This document shows positions 9,462 to 19,011 of a DNA stretch of 64,000 nucleotides, piece by piece. The DNA is taken from assembly GCA_965218865.1 (NCBI GenBank), contig CBDCME010000073.1, positions 434,001 to 498,000 on the forward strand. The letters are read 5' to 3'. The first letter of the stretch is position 1. Every line of letters starts with the position of its first letter. Made by a program: the position numbers and the translations under genes. The notes beneath the pieces are model-generated. The model saw nothing but the letters and a program-made list of their open reading frames with translations, was not told the DNA's origin and did not search any database. This DNA comes from CBDCME01 sp965218865 (GTDB lineage: Bacteria; Pseudomonadota; Alphaproteobacteria; JAAXGF01).

Positions 9462-10916
9462 ATGTCCCGGCTGATGTTGAAAAAGTGAGGTAGGCGTCAT
9501 TCGCCTGGAACCGTTAGGCTCTGGGTGTTGAATCCATCAAGGAGAACGACGCCATGACCAAGACTACACGGAACAGCCGCCTTTCGAAACTGTTGGAGAT
9601 CCCGCTTCCGCTGTTGCCGCCGGCCTTGCCGGAGGCTTTTGATGATCTGCGCATGAGCGTGGATCGCTTTTGCCTGTTGGCCGGGGTGGAGACCCTGGGC
9701 GAGATGCTGGACGAGGATAGCGAGGTGCTCTGCGGAGCGCGCCACGCCCGCACGGCCGAGCGGCAGGGCCATCGCTGGGGGACAACCCAGAGCGAGATTG
9801 CCTATCACGGGGGCAAGGTGAAGCTGACGCGCCCGCGGGTGCGCGATCTTGCGGGCAAGGAGATGAGCTTGCCGAGCTGGGAGTTGCTCTCGGACCCGGC
9901 GCTTTTGCAGTCCTGGGCGATGAACATCATGCTGCTTACGGTTTCGACCCGCAAGTACGCGCGCGCCGTGCGCCTGCCCGGCGAGGCCAGCGGCGACTTG
10001 CCGGCACGCGCGGGCGATGCGACCTCGAAGTCCGCGGTCTCGCGGCGCTTCGTGGCCATGACGCGCAAGAAGCTGAAGGCCTTCCTGGCCAGCGACCTTT
10101 CGGATCTCGATCTCCTGGTCATCCAGATCGACGGGCTGCACGTCGGCGATCACGTGTTGCTGGCAGCTATTGGCATCGACGGCGCGGGCGAGAAGCATGT
10201 TCTAGGCCTGGCCGAAGGTGCCACGGAGAATGCCGCCACGGTGCAGGCGCTGCTCGACAACCTGACCGCCCGCGGCCTCGACCCGGAAGTGCCCCGGCTC
10301 TTCATCGTCGACGGCGCCAAGGCGCTCTCCAAGGCGATCAAGCGGACCTTCGGGCCGGTGGCCGCCCTCCAGCGCTGCCAGGTCCACAAGGGCCGCAACA
10401 TCATCGAGCGCCTCGACGAAAGCCTTCATGCCGGCGTCAAGAAGGCGCTCAGGCAAGCCTGGGACCAAGACGATGCCGAGAAAGCCGAACGCCTCATGAA
10501 GAACCTGGCGCGCCGCCTGGAGACCGAGGCCCCCGGCGTTTCGGCTTCCATCCTGGAGGGCCTGGATGAGATCCTCACCGTGATCCGCTTGGGCCTGCCG
10601 CCCAAGCTCAGGCGCTCCTTGGCCTGCACCAACGCCATCGAGAATGCCTTGGGAACGGTCAGGATGGTGCAGCACAATGTCAAGCGCTGGCGCAACGCCG
10701 AGATGGCCTTGCGATGGACCGCCGCCGGCCTCCTGGAAGCCCAAAAGACCTTCCGTCGCCTCAAGGCCTACCGGCAACTCCCCATCCTCAGAGCTGCCCT
10801 CGAGGATCACGTGAAAAAGGCAAAAGCGAAAAGCGCCATTGAAACCATCAAAGAGGCCGCCTAGCCTCGAAGCCCAACCATGCCTGCCTCGCCTTTTTCA
10901 ACAGAGCATGGGACAT
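9462..10916 (+). mobile_element. IS256 (mutator) family insertion sequence
   Basis: Imperfect terminal inverted repeats of about 34 bp: the left end starts ATGTCCC (9462) and continues TGTTGAAAAAG, and the right end is its inverse, ending GGGACAT (10916). It contains one intact transposase gene. No 8-9 bp target duplication is visible: the left flank ends ATTAGGCA and the right flank starts CGCAGCGG. The right flank is the middle of an Ig-like repeat gene whose beginning is not present on the left. So the element marks a deletion or rearrangement joint rather than a simple insertion. Confidence 0.85.
9554..10864 (+). CDS. IS256 family transposase
   Basis: DDE transposase of 436 residues, intact. 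The catalytic acids appear as D in VIQIDGLHVGDH, D in LFIVDGAKALSKAI and E in CTNAIENALGTVR. The Cys/His-containing insertion (RCQVHKGRNIIERL) is typical of mutator-type enzymes, where it lies before the last Glu. A good RBS (AAGGAGAA) sits 9 bases ahead of the ATG. It presumably acts on the inverted repeats at 9462 and 10916. Confidence 0.95.
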   Translation: MTKTTRNSRLSKLLEIPLPLLPPALPEAFDDLRMSVDRFCLLAGVETLGEMLDEDSEVLCGARHARTAERQGHRWGTTQSEIAYHGGKVKLTRPRVRDLAGKEMSLPSWELLSDPALLQSWAMNIMLLTVSTRKYARAVRLPGEASGDLPARAGDATSKSAVSRRFVAMTRKKLKAFLASDLSDLDLLVIQIDGLHVGDHVLLAAIGIDGAGEKHVLGLAEGATENAATVQALLDNLTARGLDPEVPRLFIVDGAKALSKAIKRTFGPVAALQRCQVHKGRNIIERLDESLHAGVKKALRQAWDQDDAEKAERLMKNLARRLETEAPGVSASILEGLDEILTVIRLGLPPKLRRSLACTNAIENALGTVRMVQHNVKRWRNAEMALRWTAAGLLEAQKTFRRLKAYRQLPILRAALEDHVKKAKAKSAIETIKEAA

Positions 10917-13900
10917 CGCAGCGGATCTGGCCGGGAACCGCAATACGGCCGCGGCGCGGTTCAGCGTGCTCTACGACACCAGCGCGCCGACGGTGAAGAT
11001 TGCCGGTCCCACGAGCCATGGCGACGCCCCGTTCCGGGCGACGTTCACCTTCAGCAAGGTGGTGCGCGGGTTCGAGCTGTCCGACATCCAGGTGGGCAAC
11101 GGCACGGCGTCGGCGCTCACCGAGACCACGGCGGGCACGGTGTGGACCGCGCGGATCACGCCGGCGGGCGACGGCGCGGTCACCCTCGACATGCCGGCGG
11201 GCGCGGCCCGGGACGAGGCGGGGAACGGCAACATCGCGACGCGTCAGGTCAGTCTAACATCGCCCCTCGGCGACACCTGGAGCTACGAAATATTCGCGGA
11301 TACGAACCCGCTCATCCGCGGCGGTGGTGTGGCCACGGAAATCTTTTTCAGGGCCAGGTTTCAATCGACCGTCGGCGATCTCACCGGGCTGTCCATGATA
11401 TCCTCCTCAGGATCCCCAATCCTTCTGGGTTTAGAAAACCACGACCCGGCCAATGTCGGCTTCTTTGAGGTGACAGACGATACAGAGATCGGCGAGGGAC
11501 TATTTTTTACAGCTCTCGATCTAGTGACCCCTTCAATTTACCTGCCGGAGACGACTGCATCGTCGATCTGGACGCCGGTTCGATGGTCTGCACCAGAAAT
11601 ACATATCGCGGCATTTATGCCAAGTCTGCCGCGCATATTGGTGACTACAAAATTTCCGTGGTGCTCGACGACCACGAAGACAGTCAGATTCTTGTCAAGG
11701 CGGTGATTAACGGCGTCACGACGACCACCATATTTGACGCTGAAGACTTTCCGACCATGAAGCTGTCGATAGTGCCCATGCTGCCGGCCAAGCCGAGCGG
11801 TCTGACCACGAACCCGGGCAACGGCCAGGTGGCGCTGTTTTGGACCAAACCGTCCGACAGCGTCATCTCCAGGTACCAGCTCCAGCAGGACGGTGGCACC
11901 TGGACAGACATCGTCGGAAGCGGCGCCGACACCACCAGCCACACGGTGACGGAGCTCACCAACGGCACGAGTTACAGCTTCGCCGTCCGCGCGGTGAACA
12001 TTGCGGGCGAGGGCCCCCACTCCGATACGCTGAGCGAGACGCCGCGCACGGTGCCGGGACCGCCGCGGGAGTTCGTGGTGGTCCCGCTCGACAGTTCGGC
12101 GCTGCTGATCTGGAGGGCGCCGGAATCGGATGGCGGCACTCCGATTACCAGCTATGAATTCATGGTCAGTACCGACGGCTGGAAACCTGTCCTGAACAGC
12201 GGCGTCGACATTCGAACCTACATCGTACCCAACTTGGGCAGCGGAGGTTCCGTCGTGTTCCCTGCGCGCGACGAATGCGGCCGGGGAGGGCCCCCATGTT
12301 GTCTCGCCGCCCGTGGATGTCCGGCCGCTGCCGGAAGAAACGCCGACGGTGGAGATTACCGGTCCCGCGACCCCGCAGAACGCCCCGTTCGAGGCGACGT
12401 TCACGTTCAGCGAGGCGGTGATCGGGTTCGAGCTGTCCGACATCGTAGTGGGCAAAGGGACGGCGTCGGCGTTCATCCCGACCACGCCCGCCACGGTGTG
12501 GACCGCGCGCATCACGCCGACGGCGGAGGGCGAAGTCACCATCGACGTGCCGGCGGGCGCGGCGCAGGACGGAGTCGAGAACGACAACATCGCAGCGCCA
12601 CAGTTCAGGGTGAGCTACGACATCACCGCGCCGACGCTGGAGATCGGCGGTCCCACGACCCCGCAGAACGCCGCGTTCGAGGCGACGTTCACGTTCAGCG
12701 AGGCGGTGATCGGGTTCGAGCTGGGCGACATCGAGGTGGGCAACAGCGCGGCGTCGGCGCTCACCGAGACCACGACCGGCACGATGTGGACCGCGCGCAT
12801 CACGCCGGCGACGGACGGCGCGGTGACGATCGATGTGCCGGCGGGCGCGGCCCGGGACGACGCCGGGAACACCAATACGAAGGCGGCGCGGTTCAGCGTG
12901 ACCTACAACGCCGGTGCGCCGACAGTGGAGATCACTGGCCCCACGACCCTGCAAAGTGGCGCGTTCACGGCGACGTTCACCTTCAGCGAGACGGTGACCG
13001 GGTTCACGTTGGACGACATCGCGGTGGGCAACGGCACGGCGTCAGCATTCACCGAGACCACGACCGGCAGAGTGTGGACCGCGCGCATCACACCGGCGGC
13101 GGACGGCGTGGTCACCCTCGACGTGCCGGCGGAGGCGGCGCAGGACGAGGCCGAGAACGGCAACACGGCGGCGAGGCAGTACAGGGTGAGCTACGACGTG
13201 GCCACGCCGCCGGTGGAGATCGCCGGCCCCACCACCCCGCAGAACGCGGCGTTCGAGGTGACGTTCACCTTCAGCGAGGCGGTGAGCGGGTTCGCGCTGT
13301 CCGACATCCAGGTAGGCAACGGCACGGCGTCGAACCTTCGGGAGACGACGACCGGCACGGTGTGGACGGCGACCGTCACGCCGGGGACGGAGGGCGCGGT
13401 CACTCTCGACGTGCCGACGGGCGCGGCGCAGGACGAGGCCGATAACGGCAACATCGCGGCGGCGCAGTTCAGGGCGAGCTACGACGCCACTACGCCGAAG
13501 CTGGAGATCAGGGGCTCCATCATCCCGCAGACCACGGCGTTCACGGCGACGTTCACCTTCACCGAGGCGGTGACCGGGTTCGAGCTGTCCGACATCGACG
13601 TGGGCAACGGCGCGGCGTCGGCGTTCACCGAGACCACGACCGGCAGGGTGTGGACCGCGACCATCGCGCCGGCGGGCGACGGCGCGGTCACCATCGACGT
13701 GCCGACGGACGCGGCCCGGGACCCGGCGGGGAACGGCAGCAAGGCGGCGAGACAGTTGAGCGTGCTCTACGACGGCACCGCGCCGACGGTGGAGATTACC
13801 GGTCCCACGACCCATGCCAACGCCCCGTTCCAGGTGACCTTCGCCTTCAAAGAGACGGTGACCGGGTTCACGTTGGACGACATCATGGTGGGCAACGGCC

Positions 13901-15124
13901 GGGCGTCGACGTTCACCGAGACCACGCCCGGCAGGGCGTGGACCGTGCTCATCACGCCGGCGGCCGACGGTGGAGATCGGCGGCCCGACCCATGCCAACG
14001 CCTCGTTCACGGCGACGTTCACCTTCAACGAGGCGGTGAGCGGCTTCGAGCTGAGCGACATCGCGGTGGGCAACGGGACGGCGTCGGCGCTCACCGAGAC
14101 CACGCTCGGCACGGTGTGGACCGCGCGCATCACACCGGGGACGGAGGGCGCGGTCACCCTCGACGTGCCGGCGGGCGCGGCGCAGGACGCGGCCGGGAAC
14201 GACAGCACGGCAGCGACCCGGCTCAGGGTGACCTACGACGTCAGCGCGCTGACGGTGGAGATTACCGGCCCCATCACCCCGCAGAACGCGGCGTTCGAGG
14301 CGACGTTCACCTTCAGCGCGGCGGTGAGCGGGTTCGCGCTGTCCGACATCAATGTGGGCAACGGCACGGCGTCGAACCTTCGGGAGACGACGACCGGCAC
14401 GGTGTGGACCGTGCTCATCACGCCGGCCGGCGACGGCGCGGTGACCATCGACGTGCCGGCGGGCGCGGCCCGGGACGACGACGGGAACGACAGCACGGCG
14501 CCGGCGCGGTTCAGCGTGCTCTACGACGGCACCGCGCCGACGGTGGAGATCGGCGGCCCCACCACCCCGCAGAACGCCCCGTTCGAGGCAACCTTCACGT
14601 TCAGCACGGCGGTGAGCGGGTTCGAACTGTCCGACATCGTGGTGGGCAACGGGGAGGCGTCGAACCTTCGGGAGACGACGACCGGCACGGTGTGGACGGC
14701 GACCGTCACGCCGGCGGGCGACGGCGCGGTGACCCTCGACGTCGCTGCAGACGTCGCTCGGGACCAGGCCGGGAACGGCAACATCGCGGCGGCGCAGTTG
14801 AGCGTGCTCTATGACGCGAGCGCGCCGTCGGCGGTCACCATCACGGCTGCGCGGGGCGACGGCGCGGTGACGCTCTCGTGGACCGATCCGGCCGACAGCA
14901 CCATCACCGGCTGGGAGGTGCGCCGGGACGGCGGCGCCTGGCAGGCGATCGATTCGAGCGATGCGAGCACGACCAGCCATACGGTGAGCCAGCTCACCAA
15001 CGGCCAGTCCTACGCCTTCGAGATCCGCGCGGTCAATCCTTCGGGCAACGGCGTGGTGTCGAACCAGGCAAGCGCGACGCCGGCGGGGTTGCCGCTGGCG
15101 CCCACGGGCTTCAGGGCGACCGGC
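10917..15124 (+). pseudogene. giant Ig-like / fibronectin III repeat surface protein, truncated at both ends and frameshifted
   Basis: A remnant of a repetitive surface or secreted protein. It holds about ten bacterial Ig-like units of 96 residues (288 bp), each reading like PTVEITGPTTPQNAPFEATF and TFSEAVTGFELSDIEVGNGT, then a VWTARITPAGDGAVT-like strand. One unit is at 10975-11250, six run from about 12340, and three from about 13968. Two FnIII-like units lie at 11785-12300 and one at 14817-15100. The 5' end is cut by IS256 and the 3' end by IS21, so no start, secretion signal or anchor is visible. Frame breaks occur near 11547 (one G lost), at 12264-12270 (GC pair lost) and at 13968 (deletion of about 107 bp). 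Known proteins of this build are adhesins or biofilm factors; that role is inference. Confidence 0.85.
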
Positions 15125-15323
15125 TGTCAATCGGCGTGCAAAATTGACCCCCTATCGGCGTGCAATATTGACCCCCTGAGTGGCACGGCGGAGGTTGTCC
15201 CGGTAGCCGATAGGGGGGACCCGCGCGGCTTCGTGTAGCGCCTTGCGGTGCGCGGAGCGAAGCCGCGTGGGGGGTGCCTGTTGACCCACCGGGGCAAGCG
15301 GGCCGCAGGCACGGCCTGCCGGG

Positions 15324-16052
15324 TCAGCAGCGGTTCTTGAAGCGCCAGCTCTCGTTGCCGGTCTCGATGATCTCGCAATGGTGGGTCAGGCGGTCGAGCA
15401 GCGCGGTGGTCATCTTGGGGTCGCCGAAGACAGAGGGCCATTCGCCGAAAGCGAGGTTGGTGGTGACGATGATCGAGGTGCGCTCGTAGAGCCGGCTCAT
15501 CAGGTGGAACAGCAGCTGCCCGCCGGCCTGTGCGAAGGGCAGGTAGCCGAGTTCGTCGAGGATGACGAAGTCGCGTCGGACGAGTTGGTCCGCGGTACGG
15601 CCTTGGCGTCCGGAGCGGAGTTCGGCCTCGAGGTGGTTGACCAGGTCGACGACGTTGTAGCAGCGGCCACGGGCGCCCTTTCGGATACAGGCGCGGGCGA
15701 TGGCGACGGCGAGATGGGTCTTTCCGGTGCCGGTGCCGCCGACCAGCACGATGTTGCGCTTGCTCTCCAGGAAGTCGCCGCCGGCGAGTTCCTGGATCAG
15801 GGGCTCATTGACCGGGGAAGCGGCGAAGTCGAAGTCGGCCAGCTCCTTGGCCGTCGGCAGCTTGGCGGACGTCATCTGGTACTTGATGGAGCGCGCCTGC
15901 TTGTCGGCGACCTCGGTCTGCAGCAGCGTACCGATGATCTGCTGCACCGGATGACGGCGCTTGAGCCCGTCGGCGAGGATGTCGTCGTAGGCGGCGCGCA
16001 TGCCTGCAAGCTTCAGCGCCGTCATCATCGCCAGCACATCATGACGCTCCAT
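15324..16052 (-). CDS. istB: IS21 helper ATPase IstB
   Basis: AAA+ ATPase of 242 residues related to DnaC, which assists IstA in target selection and strand transfer. Walker A is VGGTGTGKTHLA, Walker B is DFVILDELGYLPF, and sensor residues lie in SIIVTTNLAFGEW. The family length is about 240-260, and it appears intact. The ATG lies inside the end of istA (14-bp overlap), consistent with translational coupling. Confidence 0.95.
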   Translation of the reverse strand: MERHDVLAMMTALKLAGMRAAYDDILADGLKRRHPVQQIIGTLLQTEVADKQARSIKYQMTSAKLPTAKELADFDFAASPVNEPLIQELAGGDFLESKRNIVLVGGTGTGKTHLAVAIARACIRKGARGRCYNVVDLVNHLEAELRSGRQGRTADQLVRRDFVILDELGYLPFAQAGGQLLFHLMSRLYERTSIIVTTNLAFGEWPSVFGDPKMTTALLDRLTHHCEIIETGNESWRFKNRC

Positions 16053-17562
16053 GACCGGCCTCCCTCAGGCGGTCGTAGCGGCGGCAGTCGGCCACCGGCT
16101 GGTGGCGAAGCTGCAGGCCCTCGGGCGTCGGGATGGCCGGCGGCGGCGGCGGCTGGCGGTGCCGGGCGAGGATGTTGAGCACAACATCAGCGCTGCAGGC
16201 GCCGCAGGCGAGCGCTTCGGCGCAGGCCGCCTCGACCGCCTTCAGCCCGTCCTCCAGCACCGCCGCGAGGATTTTGACGATCTGACGATCGCCGTCGTCG
16301 CGGCCGGTGAGCCGCGCCCGCATGCGGCCCAGCGCGCCGGGCAGTTGCCAACCCTTGAAAGGCGCGCCATTCCTCAGCGCACCGGGCTTCCTCGTCAGGA
16401 TCGGCACGTAGTGCCACGGATCGTAAGCGATCTCACCGCGTCCAAAGCTCCGGGGGTGTTCGGCAACGGTCTCGCCATCCTGGCGGATGACAATCCGATC
16501 GGCATAGGCCCGCACGTCGACCGTCCGCCCGACGGCACGGGCCGCCACGCTGTAGTGATTGTTGTCGAAGCGCACCAGACAAGTCTTGGAGACCGATACC
16601 TCGGTGGCGTGGAAGCCGTCGAAGGGGCCGCGATAGGCCATCAGGAAGGGGCGCTCCTCCTCGAACACCTGCCACACCGTCTTGCCCTCGATCGTCGGAT
16701 GCGGCCGCTTCTTGGCGTCCTCGATGCACCGATCCTTCAGCCACGCGTTGATCTCGGCGTAAGAGCGGCCCCGCGGGCTGGGCACGAACAGGCGGCCGCG
16801 GACGTCACCCACCTGCCTCTCAACCTGGCCCTTCTCCCAGCCCGCACCCGGAGTGCACGCCACCGGCTCCACCAGATGGTGGGAGCACAGCTCCAGGAAG
16901 CGCCGGTTGTAGGCGCGCTCCTTGCCCACGAACACCGTGCTCACCGCCGTCTTCATGTTGTCGTAGATGCCCCGCCGGCAGACCCCGCCGAAGAAGTGGA
17001 AGGCCCGCTCGTGCGCCTCGAAGACCATCTCCTGGCTCTCGCGCGGGAAGATCTGAACCAGCTGCATGCGGCTGTAGCAGAGCCGCATGTGCGCTGCCTT
17101 TACCTTGGTCGTCACACCCGACAGGCGCGCGTATTCGTGGCTCCAGTCGAACTGGTAGGCCTCGCCGGGATCGAAGCTCAGCGGCACAAAACCCTGCAAC
17201 GGCGACAACAGCCGCCACCGCCGACGCCAGGCCCTGGCGTAGCGGCGCACCGCGTCGTAGCCGCCGCCATAACCCAGAGCCGCAAGGTCTTCATGAATCC
17301 GCAGCAGAGACAGACGATCCCGGCGCGGCTTCTTCTCGTTGGCCTCAAGCCGGCGCTCCAGCTCACCCACCCACGGCCCCAGCTTCGGCATCGGCTGGAT
17401 CTTGCGCGCGTAGCTGTACGAGGTCTCATCACCCCGCACCACCTTGCGCACCGTGTTCTTCGAAACCCTCAAATCCCGGGCGATCTTCTTGATCGGAACA
17501 CCCCTCACCAGATGATCCCGACGGATCCGCGCAATCGTCTCCACAACCAGCATCTCCCCCAC
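16039..17562 (-). CDS. istA: IS21 transposase IstA
   Basis: Transposase of 507 residues. The N-terminal helix-turn-helix is KKIARDLRVSKNTVRKVVRG. The retroviral-type core has D in AYQFDWSHEYA, D in RGIYDNMKTAV and E in GWEKGQVERQVGDVR. A C-terminal Mu-type beta-barrel segment includes VRFDNNHYSVAARAVGRTV. No interruption is visible, so with IstB the element looks complete and potentially active. Confidence 0.95.
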   Translation of the reverse strand: MGEMLVVETIARIRRDHLVRGVPIKKIARDLRVSKNTVRKVVRGDETSYSYARKIQPMPKLGPWVGELERRLEANEKKPRRDRLSLLRIHEDLAALGYGGGYDAVRRYARAWRRRWRLLSPLQGFVPLSFDPGEAYQFDWSHEYARLSGVTTKVKAAHMRLCYSRMQLVQIFPRESQEMVFEAHERAFHFFGGVCRRGIYDNMKTAVSTVFVGKERAYNRRFLELCSHHLVEPVACTPGAGWEKGQVERQVGDVRGRLFVPSPRGRSYAEINAWLKDRCIEDAKKRPHPTIEGKTVWQVFEEERPFLMAYRGPFDGFHATEVSVSKTCLVRFDNNHYSVAARAVGRTVDVRAYADRIVIRQDGETVAEHPRSFGRGEIAYDPWHYVPILTRKPGALRNGAPFKGWQLPGALGRMRARLTGRDDGDRQIVKILAAVLEDGLKAVEAACAEALACGACSADVVLNILARHRQPPPPPAIPTPEGLQLRHQPVADCRRYDRLREAGHGAS

Positions 17563-17669
17563 CTCGTCTGTCCAAACAACGAGGTGTGTTCAAGAGCACA
17601 AAACCAGGGGGGTCAATTTTGGACGCCGATAACCCCCAATAGGGGGTCAATATTCCACGCCGAACAACA

Positions 17670-18090
17670 GCGGGGCCATGGGAACAGTAAAAATTCCCCG
17701 CCAAAACGGACCCTCGAAAAGGCCGGAATTTAGCGCCATAAAACGCCCCTCGAATCGCCCGGAAAATTCCGTTTTCCAGGCGATTCACACCTCTTTTTCG
17801 CCGGGATTCATAAATATTTCTGTCGCCCGGCACCACCACGCCCGGCTACGGCAAACGCCACCAAACCCCTGGAAAACATGGTTTCAAGGCAAATAGTGGC
17901 GGTTCCTGGCAGATAGTGGCGTTTCATAATTATTTTTGTCGTGTAACAGCAGGGTCGTGGAGACCGTTCCCCAGTGATTAACTGCCCCGGCATCCACGAC
18001 GAGACAGACCATCCGTTTCCAGACCATTAAACCGTGGCCGGGCCCACTTTGAAAATGCCGTGTTCATACGGGGATGTCACGGATTAGTGT
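17670..18090. other. intergenic, short direct repeat only
   Basis: No gene seen. Bases about 17889-17925 contain two similar units, GGCAAATAGTGGCG and GGCAGATAGTGGCG, 20 bases apart, followed by an AT-rich stretch. Their role is unknown. Confidence 0.4.
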
Positions 18091-18091
18091 T

Positions 18092-18217
18092 TGTTCGAAA
18101 ATGCGCGTCCGCGCATTTTTTGTGTCTGTCCCCCGCGCCCTCCCGGCCACCCACGAGAGGTTGCCGATAGGGGTGGCCGGGAGGGGGCGGGGGCCGGCGC
18201 CGCGCGTATTCGAACAG
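18092..18217 (+). repeat. palindromic intergenic element, copy A
   Basis: Starts TGTTCGAAAATGCGCG and ends TATTCGAACA, an inverted terminal pair. A second inverted pair inside (CCCTCCCGGCCACCC and GGGTGGCCGGGAGGG-like) can form a long hairpin. Five more copies lie at 23314, 28113, 30104, 34537 (inverted) and 48388 (inverted). It is about 90 bases upstream of the porin start. Confidence 0.85.
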
Positions 18218-19011
18218 GCTGTAATAATTCAGGAAATCGGGTTCATCTTGTGCTTTTTTGATCAGATCTCGGATTTCATTTATTCATCTCTAATGGAGGA
18301 TTGAGGTATGGCTTGGTGGGAGAGAACGACCCGTATGAAGAGGACGACGTTCATTGCCGGGATCGCGGCAACCTTGTGTCTTCAGCCCCAAGGCACCGCT
18401 TTGGCGCAGTCGAACGCGGAATTGTTGGGCATGATCGAGGCGTTGCAGATGCAGATCGGCGAACTCAAACGCCAGGTGGCGGAAAACCCGGAGGCCGAGA
18501 AGGTGAACAATCCGCCGAAGCAGGTCATGGCTTCCGGCAACCGCGATGTATCGCTCGCGTTATCGGGGCAAGTTAACCGTGCCGCCTTGGTTTTCGAGGA
18601 CGGCGACGACTCTGGCGTGATTCACGTCGACAACGACAACTCCTCGACCCGCATACGCCTGATCGGGAAAGCCAAGTTGGACGAATCGTGGTCGGCGGGA
18701 AGCCAGATCGAGGTTGAGTTCAGCTCGAATTCCTCGAGCGAGGTCGATCAAAACTCCCAGCGCAATGTCGGTGCCAACAGTTTCACCGAGCGTAAGCTGG
18801 AACTTTATTTCGACCACGATGATTTCGGCCGACTGTGGTTGGGGCAGGGCGATACCGCCTCGAACCATTCCTCGGAACAGGATCTCTCCGGCACCGGGGT
18901 AGCGGGCGATACGAACATCAACGAGTATGCCGGCGGGCTGTTGTTTCACGACGACGTCAACGGCGTCTTGACCAATATCAGTATTGGCGACGCCTTCTCC
19001 AATCTCGATGG

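Larger units (their letters stand above)
15125..17669 (-). mobile_element. IS21 family insertion sequence
   Basis: Ends start TGT and carry repeated terminal blocks of the type TCGGCGTGCAA-ATTGACCCCC: two at the left (15132-15178) and two at the right (about 17606-17663), as is usual for IS21. It encodes istA and istB on the minus strand with a 14-bp overlap. No clear target duplication is seen, and the Ig-like gene on the left does not resume on the right, so this end is also a rearrangement joint. Confidence 0.88.

Noticed and set aside
13042..14208. Long minus-strand frames opposite the Ig-like repeats
   Set aside because: Periodic shadows of the 288-bp repeat; composition (Arg/His/Gly) is not protein-like.
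16051..17733. A 560-codon plus-strand frame opposite istA
   Set aside because: Antisense shadow of istA, His/Arg/Leu-rich, no motif.
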